In this document: positions 1-4,273 of the stretch, piece after piece | Layout of the letters: each line of letters begins with the position of its first letter | How positions within the stretch are numbered: the stretch's first letter is position 1 | Source of the DNA: CALJIC01 sp039805565 | GTDB taxonomy: Bacteria > Chloroflexota > Chloroflexia > Chloroflexales > Roseiflexaceae | Assembly: GCA_039805565.1 (NCBI GenBank) | Contig: JBDLTZ010000115.1 | Location: 1-14,090, forward strand | Direction: 5' to 3' | Length of the DNA stretch: 14,090 nt | The notes under the pieces: model-generated | Database searches by the model: none | What the model saw: the letters and a program-made list of their open reading frames with translations, nothing else | What the model was told of the DNA's origin: nothing | Translations under genes and position numbers: made by a program

Positions 1-1
1 C

Positions 2-157
2 ATCCCTACCAACACCCTCGTCGAGCAGAATGTGACTGCTACCAACACCGACCCGAGCGGCAATACCTCGCCCTTCGCCCGCGCCGTCCCCGTGCCCGGC
101 AGCCGCCCCGCCAACAACAGCCCTGCCCTTATGTACCTCCCCTATATCGGCCGCTGA
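2..157 (+). CDS. C-terminal end of an unidentified, probably exported protein (5' partial)
   Basis: An open frame enters from the left edge and stops with TGA at 155-157, giving the last 51 residues. They are rich in Asn, Thr, Pro, Ala and Ser and contain no recognisable domain. The frame ends in LMYLPYIGR. A short hydrophobic-aromatic tail of the YLPL(I/V) kind after a low-complexity linker is, from my recollection, common at the ends of secreted or surface proteins in Chloroflexota; this sequence fits that pattern. The Thr/Asn/Pro-rich stretch looks like an extracellular linker. No terminator is visible between this stop and the nuoA promoter. The function cannot be judged from this fragment. 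Confidence refers to the frame being real. Confidence 0.6.
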   Translation: MPTNTLVEQNVTATNTDPSGNTSPFARAVPVPGSRPANNSPALMYLPYIGR

Positions 158-184
158 GACGCAGTAGAGCCGACTTTGTATTTC

Positions 185-212
185 TTGACACAAAGCTAAA
201 TGCGACTATAAT
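185..212 (+). promoter_or_regulatory. Sigma-70-type promoter of the nuo operon
   Basis: TTGACA at 185-190 and TATAAT at 207-212 are both exact consensus hexamers with a 16-base spacer. Transcription would start near 218-220, leaving a leader of about 86 bases before nuoA at 306. It lies directly after the end of the preceding gene and is AT-rich compared with its surroundings. Confidence 0.85.
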
Positions 213-305
213 GCCAGATGCCCGGCATGCGCCGCGCGCGGTCTTTTTTGACGCCCACGCCAGAGCCGGATCGCAACCCACCCGTTCAGCGAGGAGCTTC
301 ACCTG

Positions 306-662
306 ATGCTCGCCGACTACTTGCCGATCCTGGTCATGTTCCTGGTGGCGGTGTTCATTGCCGTCTTCGTCATCGTCCTCTCTCGATTCCTCGGCCCACA
401 GCGTCCCTCGCGGCGCAAGCTCATGCCCTACGAGTCCGGTATGGAGCCGATCGGCTCGGCACAGCGTCGCTTCCCGGTGAAGTTCAATCTCGTCGCGATG
501 ATCTTCATTCTGTTTGACATCGAGGTGATCTTCTTCTTTCCATACGCGCTGGTGTACCGGCAGCTGGGCACTTTTGGCCTGATCGAAATGGGTGTCTTCA
601 CGCTCATCCTGCTGGTCGGGTATATCTATATATTGAAGCGAGGAGCACTCCAGTGGGAATAG
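306..662 (+). CDS. nuoA: NADH-quinone oxidoreductase subunit A
   Basis: This is a 118-residue membrane subunit of respiratory complex I, which couples quinone reduction by NADH (or another donor) to proton translocation. Three hydrophobic helices lie at roughly residues 6-28, 60-81 and 90-110. The family signatures are present: PYESGMEP at 41-48 in the first loop and FDIEVIFFFPY at 70-80 in helix 2, with the acidic D71 and E73. The length is normal for NuoA. The ATG at 306 is chosen because GAGGAG at 291-296 lies nine bases upstream and the protein starts just before helix 1. It is the first gene of the nuo operon, and its stop overlaps the nuoB start by 10 bases, so translation of the two is probably coupled. 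Confidence 0.97.
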   Translation: MLADYLPILVMFLVAVFIAVFVIVLSRFLGPQRPSRRKLMPYESGMEPIGSAQRRFPVKFNLVAMIFILFDIEVIFFFPYALVYRQLGTFGLIEMGVFTLILLVGYIYILKRGALQWE

Positions 663-1159
663 AAGAGAAGGCCGGCGACCTCGGCATTGTCACCACATCG
701 CTTGAGACTGTTGTCAACTGGAGCCGCAGCAACGCGATGTGGCCACTGACCTTCGGCCTGGCCTGCTGCGCGATCGAGATGATGAGCGCGCAGGGCTCGA
801 ACTACGACATGTCGCGCTTCGGCATGGAGATTAACCGGCCCTCACCGCGTCAGGCAGACCTTATCATCATCGCGGGGCGCGTGTCGCGCAAAATGGCACC
901 GGTTGTCCGCCGCCTCTACGACCAGATGAGTGACCCGAAGTGGGTGGTCGCCATGGGTGACTGCGCGTCGTGCGGCGGGGTGTTCAACAACTACGCGATC
1001 GTCCAGGGCGTGGACGAGATCATCCCCGTGGACGTCTACGTGGCAGGCTGCCCGCCCCGCCCCGAGGCGCTGATCGACGGCATCATGCAGCTGCACGAGA
1101 AAGTCAAGCGCATGAAGATCAACGGCCAGGTCCGCGAACTCGAGCGGATCCACGCGTAG
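653..1159 (+). CDS. nuoB: NADH-quinone oxidoreductase subunit B
   Basis: This 168-residue peripheral-arm subunit of complex I carries the terminal [4Fe-4S] cluster N2, which passes electrons to quinone. The four expected cysteine ligands are visible: the tandem C38-C39 in GLACCAIEM, C104 in MGDCASCGG and C133 in VAGCPPRPE. The strongly conserved SPRQADLIIIAG block is at 64-75. The start is a GTG at 653, preceded by AGGAG at 641-645 with a seven-base gap; it overlaps the end of nuoA by 10 bases. The length fits the short bacterial NuoB type. A spacer of 84 bases containing a palindromic element separates it from nuoC. Confidence 0.97.
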   Translation: MGIEEKAGDLGIVTTSLETVVNWSRSNAMWPLTFGLACCAIEMMSAQGSNYDMSRFGMEINRPSPRQADLIIIAGRVSRKMAPVVRRLYDQMSDPKWVVAMGDCASCGGVFNNYAIVQGVDEIIPVDVYVAGCPPRPEALIDGIMQLHEKVKRMKINGQVRELERIHA

Positions 1160-1160
1160 C

Positions 1161-1228
1161 GATTTGTGATTCTGGATGGCGGAGGTCTGGCATGTCGGCC
1201 ATCCCGCCACCATCCAGAATCTAAAATC
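1161..1228. repeat. Heptad-based inverted repeat in the nuoB-nuoC spacer
   Basis: The left arm 1161-1179 and the right arm 1210-1228 are reverse complements with two mismatches in 19 bases. The inner 12 bases (GATTCTGGATGG, 1168-1179, against 1210-1221) match perfectly. The left arm reads with a seven-base period: GATTTGT, GATTCTG, GATGGCG. A second partial copy of the arm, GCCATCC at 1198-1204, lies inside the loop. The element is more AT-rich than the flanking genes and looks like a small dispersed palindrome. Confidence 0.75.
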
Positions 1229-1243
1229 TAGAACTGCATCTGT

Positions 1244-1762
1244 ATGGATAATGCTACTGTCCTCGAGCGGCTCCAGGCTGCGCTGCCCGACGCCATCACC
1301 GGGTCCGCCGAGTTTCGCGGGCAGCTGAGCGTTGTTGTCCACCGCGAGGCCCTGGTGGAGATGGTGCGCTTCCTGCGCGAGACGCCGGAGCTCAGCTATA
1401 ACTTCCTCGAGAACCTCTGCGGCGTCGACTACCTCGGCCGCGACCCGCGCTTCGAGGTGGTCTACCACCTGCTCTCGCACACGAACCACCACCGCATCTG
1501 CCTCAAGGTTGGCGTCCCCGAGCAGGACCCGTCGGTGCCGTCGCTCACACCGCTCTGGTCCACCGCCAACTGGCAGGAGCGCGAGGTCTTCGATATGTTC
1601 GGCGTGGTCTTCACCGGCCACCCAAGCCTCGACCGCATTCTCATGCCCGAGGACTGGGAGGGGTACCCCCTCCGCAAAGATGTCCCCCTCGGCTACGAGG
1701 AGGTGGCCTTCACGGTGAATGAAAAGCAGATCTACGACCGCAAGACCTTTGCGAAAGAGTGA
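1244..1762 (+). CDS. nuoC: NADH-quinone oxidoreductase subunit C
   Basis: This is a 172-residue hydrophilic subunit of the complex I peripheral arm that packs against NuoD near the quinone site. The C-terminal half holds the family signature: W110, then QEREVFDMFG at 111-120, GHP at 125-127, RILM at 131-134 and YPLRKDVP at 141-148. It is a separate gene here, not a nuoCD fusion as in enterobacteria. The ATG at 1244 gives a full-length protein, but no convincing ribosome binding site precedes it; the upstream bases belong to the end of the palindromic element. Its TGA at 1760-1762 is also the first three bases of the next repeat element. Confidence 0.96.
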   Translation: MDNATVLERLQAALPDAITGSAEFRGQLSVVVHREALVEMVRFLRETPELSYNFLENLCGVDYLGRDPRFEVVYHLLSHTNHHRICLKVGVPEQDPSVPSLTPLWSTANWQEREVFDMFGVVFTGHPSLDRILMPEDWEGYPLRKDVPLGYEEVAFTVNEKQIYDRKTFAKE

Positions 1763-1825
1763 AAAATGCAAGGTGCAAAGTGCAAAATGGTGGCTAGGCC
1801 CGATTTTTGCGCTTTGCATTTTTCA
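1760..1825. repeat. Inverted heptanucleotide repeat in the nuoC-nuoD spacer
   Basis: The left side 1760-1787 is four tandem seven-base units: TGAAAAA, TGCAAGG, TGCAAAG, TGCAAAA. The right side 1803-1825 is the reverse complement of three such units (TGAAAAA, TGCAAAG and CGCAAAA on the minus strand). The first unit includes the nuoC stop codon. The transcript could fold into a stem of over 20 pairs with one seven-base unit bulged out. It has the same design as the element in the nuoB-nuoC spacer but a different sequence. Confidence 0.8.
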
Positions 1826-1839
1826 TTGCTGAGGTTGCT

Positions 1840-3132
1840 ATGACTACGCTTGAGATGCCCCCGCCCATGGCCACGCCGGCAGCTGCCAGCGATGACGCCC
1901 GAATCACCTACCCGGTCCCGTCGCCAAACAGCATCACGAAGCCGGCGCTCGCGGGCAAGGACGATACCATGGTCCTCAACATGGGCCCGCACCACCCCAG
2001 CACCCACGGTGTGCTGCGCCTGGTGGTCGAGCTCGATGGCGAGACGGTGGTCAACGTCGCCCCCGACGTCGGCTTCCTGCACACCGGCATCGAGAAGACC
2101 ATGGAGAGCAAGCAGTACCAGAAGGCCGTGGTGCTGACCGACCGCACCGACTACCTGGCGCCGCTCTCCAACAACCTCAGCTACGTCCTCGCGGTGGAGA
2201 AACTGCTCGACTGCCAGGTGCCGCCCCGCGCACAGACGGCGCGCGTGCTGCTCACCGAGCTCCAGCGCATCTCCAGCCACCTTGTCTGGCTCGGCACGCA
2301 CGCGCTCGACTTGGCTGCGATGAGCGTGTTCCTCTACGGCATGCGCGAGCGTGAGCAGATCCTCGATATCTTCGAGCTCGTCTCCGGCGCCCGCATGATG
2401 ACGAGCTACTTCCGCGTCGGTGGCCTGGCCTACGACCTGCCGGCCGAGTTCGTGCCCACCGTCGCGAGCTTCCTGGAGATCATGCCGGGCCGGGTCGATG
2501 AGTACGAAGACCTGCTCACCGGCAACCCGCTCTGGCTCGAGCGCACTCAGGGCGTCGGCGCGATCGACCCCGACGCCGCGATCGCCTACGGCCTCACCGG
2601 CCCCAGCCTGCGCGCCACCGGCATCTCCTGGGACCTCCGCAAGGATATGCCCTACTGCGGCTACGAGACCTACGATTTCGCAGTGCCCATCGCGAAGCGC
2701 GGCGACACCTACGACCGCTACCTGGTCCGCATGGCTGAGATGCGCGAGAGCGTCAAGATCTGCAAGCAGGCGCTCCAGCGCCTCGTGGACCTCGGCCCCG
2801 GCCCGTACACCACCACGGACCGCAAGATCTCCCCGCCGCCAAAGACCGAGATCACCCACAGCATGGAGTCGCTCATCCACCACTTCAAGCTGTGGACCGA
2901 GGGCTTCAAGCCCCCGCGCGGCGATGCCCTGGCAGCGATCGAGTCCCCCCGCGGCGAGCTCGCGACCTACGTGGTCAGCGACGGCGGCCCCAAGCCGTAC
3001 CGCGTCCACTTCCGCGCACCCTCGTTCGTGAACCTGCAGGCCCTGCCCTACATGGCAAAGGGCCGCCTGGTGGCTGACCTGGTTGCGCTGATCGCCTCCA
3101 TGGACCCGGTGCTCGGCGAGGTGGACCGCTAG
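1840..3132 (+). CDS. nuoD: NADH-quinone oxidoreductase subunit D
   Basis: This 430-residue peripheral-arm subunit of complex I is related to the large subunit of [NiFe] hydrogenases and forms most of the quinone-binding cavity. Visible signatures are GPHHPSTHGVLR at 49-60, GFLHTGIEK at 78-86, the TDRTDYL segment with Y105 (equivalent to the conserved quinone-site tyrosine), and the C-terminal DPVLGEVDR. I chose the ATG at 1840, preceded by GAGG at 1831-1834. A TTG at 1807 would add 11 residues translated entirely from the right arm of the palindrome and is unlikely. About 40 residues precede the conserved core; they are Pro/Ala-rich and unmatched to any domain I know. Confidence 0.96.
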   Translation: MTTLEMPPPMATPAAASDDARITYPVPSPNSITKPALAGKDDTMVLNMGPHHPSTHGVLRLVVELDGETVVNVAPDVGFLHTGIEKTMESKQYQKAVVLTDRTDYLAPLSNNLSYVLAVEKLLDCQVPPRAQTARVLLTELQRISSHLVWLGTHALDLAAMSVFLYGMREREQILDIFELVSGARMMTSYFRVGGLAYDLPAEFVPTVASFLEIMPGRVDEYEDLLTGNPLWLERTQGVGAIDPDAAIAYGLTGPSLRATGISWDLRKDMPYCGYETYDFAVPIAKRGDTYDRYLVRMAEMRESVKICKQALQRLVDLGPGPYTTTDRKISPPPKTEITHSMESLIHHFKLWTEGFKPPRGDALAAIESPRGELATYVVSDGGPKPYRVHFRAPSFVNLQALPYMAKGRLVADLVALIASMDPVLGEVDR

Positions 3133-3137
3133 CGGTC
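3124..3137. other. Perfect 14-base palindrome across the nuoD stop codon
   Basis: GACCGCTAGCGGTC reads the same on both strands and contains the TAG stop of nuoD at 3130-3132. In RNA it could form a five-pair hairpin. It could be chance, since half of it is coding sequence. Confidence 0.45.
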
Positions 3138-3161
3138 ATATGCTGCGTTGTCGTCGCCGGG

Positions 3162-3230
3162 AGTGGGGCGCAGCCCCCGCAACAAGCCTTGCTCATAAGC
3201 GGGGAAGTGGGGGCGCAGCCCCCGCAACAA
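3162..3230. repeat. Two direct copies of a hairpin-forming repeat in the nuoD-nuoE spacer
   Basis: Copy 1 (3162-3185) and copy 2 (3206-3230) share AGTGGGG(G)CGCAGCC followed by CCCGCAACAA; they differ by a single G. The distance between copies is 44 bases. Each folds as GGGG(G)C - GCA - GCCCC(C), a very stable GC hairpin. Both lie between nuoD and nuoE with no T-tract behind them, so they look more like intergenic repeat units or RNA-stability hairpins than classical terminators. Confidence 0.75.
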
Positions 3231-3261
3231 CCCCTCCCAATACTAGTGAACTGAGATAAAC

Positions 3262-3786
3262 ATGGCTCTCAAAGAGAAGCACGGCCAGGAGATCGATGCG
3301 ATCGTCGGCCGCTACCCGCAGAAGCGCAGCGCCGTGCTGCCGCTGCTCTACATCGCCCAGGACGAGTACGGCCACCTCACCGAGCCCGCCGTCCGCGAGG
3401 TCGCCGAGATCCTCGACCTCCCGCCCACCGACGTCTTCGAGGTCGCCGGCTTCTACTCGCTGCTCTACGAGCAGCCCGTCGGCAAGTGGGTCCTCCAGGT
3501 CTGCGACGACGTCCCCTGCTGCTTCTGCGGCGGCGAGGAGCTCGTGGCCACGCTCGAGCAGAAGCTCGGCATCACGGTGGACCAGACAACCCCCGACGGC
3601 ATGTTTACCCTCCAGCGGGTGAAGTGCCTCGCGGACTGCGACCAGGCGCCGATGCTCCAGGCCAACCTCGAGTACTGCCGCAAGCTCAACACTCCCGAGA
3701 AGGTTGACGCGCTCCTCACCGAGCTCCGGCAGCGCACCGGCACCGGCGAGCGCCTCAGCGTCTCGGGCCGGTTCGCCGACAAGTAA
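3262..3786 (+). CDS. nuoE: NADH-quinone oxidoreductase subunit E
   Basis: This is the 174-residue thioredoxin-like [2Fe-2S] subunit of the NADH-dehydrogenase module, which works with NuoF and NuoG. The cluster ligands are in place: C81 and C86 (CDDVPC) and C122 and C126 (CLADC), followed by the conserved DQAPM. C87 and C89 are additional cysteines next to the second ligand. The N-terminal helical part (YIAQDEYGHL) and the AGFYSLLY segment are typical. The ATG at 3262 gives the normal start; only a weak GAGAT-like sequence precedes it. The usual partner gene nuoF does not follow; instead there is a long hairpin and a spacer, so the remaining subunits must be encoded elsewhere. Confidence 0.95.
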   Translation: MALKEKHGQEIDAIVGRYPQKRSAVLPLLYIAQDEYGHLTEPAVREVAEILDLPPTDVFEVAGFYSLLYEQPVGKWVLQVCDDVPCCFCGGEELVATLEQKLGITVDQTTPDGMFTLQRVKCLADCDQAPMLQANLEYCRKLNTPEKVDALLTELRQRTGTGERLSVSGRFADK

Positions 3787-3823
3787 CACGCGGCGCGGCG
3801 CTCAACAGATCTCAAGACAGACG

Positions 3824-3869
3824 AACGGCGAAGGGCTAGCGACATTGCCACCGCTAGCCCTTCGTCGTT
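3824..3869 (+). terminator. Long hairpin after nuoE, probable end of the nuo transcript
   Basis: Arms 3824-3841 and 3852-3869 pair over 18 bases with one G-U pair, around a 10-base loop (3842-3851). The core GAAGGGCTAGCG pairs perfectly with CGCTAGCCCTTC. No run of T follows, so termination strength is uncertain, but position and stability fit an operon end. Confidence 0.7.
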
Positions 3870-4049
3870 GACGGCTAACTGTAGCCCCAATCTCCCCCCG
3901 CCCGTAGATCCAGACCCTACCCCCGCTTCGCGCTGTCAGATAGACCCTCAGAAAGATACCGCTCTCGCCACGCGAGGCCTGCCGTAGCACAGGCCGGTCA
4001 CCGCATTGCCGCACGCCTGAGAAGACAACCACCACGGTAAGGAGCTGCT
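3870..4049. other. Spacer with no recognised gene
   Basis: I see no supported gene in these 180 bases. A small six-pair hairpin (3976-3981 with 3990-3995) and an isolated AAGGAG-like sequence around 4039-4044 are the only notable items; the latter would serve the small frame that follows if its ATT were a start. Confidence 0.5.
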
Positions 4050-4199
4050 ATTCGACCGCCACCACGCCCGATCGCCCGCGGCCTCTTCGAGCGCGTGCCC
4101 ACGGACGAGATCCTTCTGTGCGCGCCCCCCGTCATTAGCGCCGCTATGGTCGTGCTCGCGGGGCTCGGGATCACCGCGGCGGCGATGGCGCAGCTCTAG
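4050..4199 (+). CDS. Possible small one-helix membrane protein (tentative)
   Basis: A short frame ends with TAG at 4197-4199 and encodes a C-terminal stretch of about 29 mostly hydrophobic residues (ILLCAPPVISAAMVVLAGLG and onward), long enough for one membrane helix. The codons are strongly GC-ending, like the real genes nearby. No ATG exists near the 5' end. Two starts are possible: an ATT at 4050, six bases after AAGGAG (49 residues, a rare start codon), or a GTG at 4095 (34 residues, poor ribosome binding site). It may instead be the remnant of a larger gene. It ends just before the promoter of the P-type ATPase gene. I do not recognise the family. Confidence 0.3.
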   Translation: MRPPPRPIARGLFERVPTDEILLCAPPVISAAMVVLAGLGITAAAMAQL

Positions 4200-4206
4200 G
4201 ATCTAC

Positions 4207-4235
4207 TTGGCAACCCCGCTCCCCTGAGCTACAAT
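4207..4235 (+). promoter_or_regulatory. Sigma-70-type promoter of the ATPase-UspA operon
   Basis: TTGGCA at 4207-4212 and TACAAT at 4230-4235 each match the consensus at five of six bases, with the optimal 17-base spacer. Transcription would start near 4242, about 32 bases before the GTG start of the ATPase at 4274. Confidence 0.75.
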
Positions 4236-4273
4236 GTGTCGCCCTATGCAGGAGAGCGAAGGAGCCTCTGGAC

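Noticed and set aside
232..249. CCGCGCGCGG palindrome followed by six T, as an attenuator in the nuoA leader
   Set aside because: As RNA the palindrome gives only a three- to four-pair stem, too weak for a terminator; kept only as a remark.
842..1819. A 325-codon minus-strand frame across nuoB, nuoC and both palindromes
   Set aside because: It runs through two real genes and two intergenic repeats, and its composition shows no gene-like pattern.
1807..1839. TTG at 1807 as the start of nuoD
   Set aside because: The extra 11 codons come from the repeat arm, and the ATG at 1840 has GAGG upstream.
1732..3009. A 425-codon minus-strand frame opposite nuoD
   Set aside because: It has no protein family resemblance; nuoD on the plus strand explains the sequence completely.
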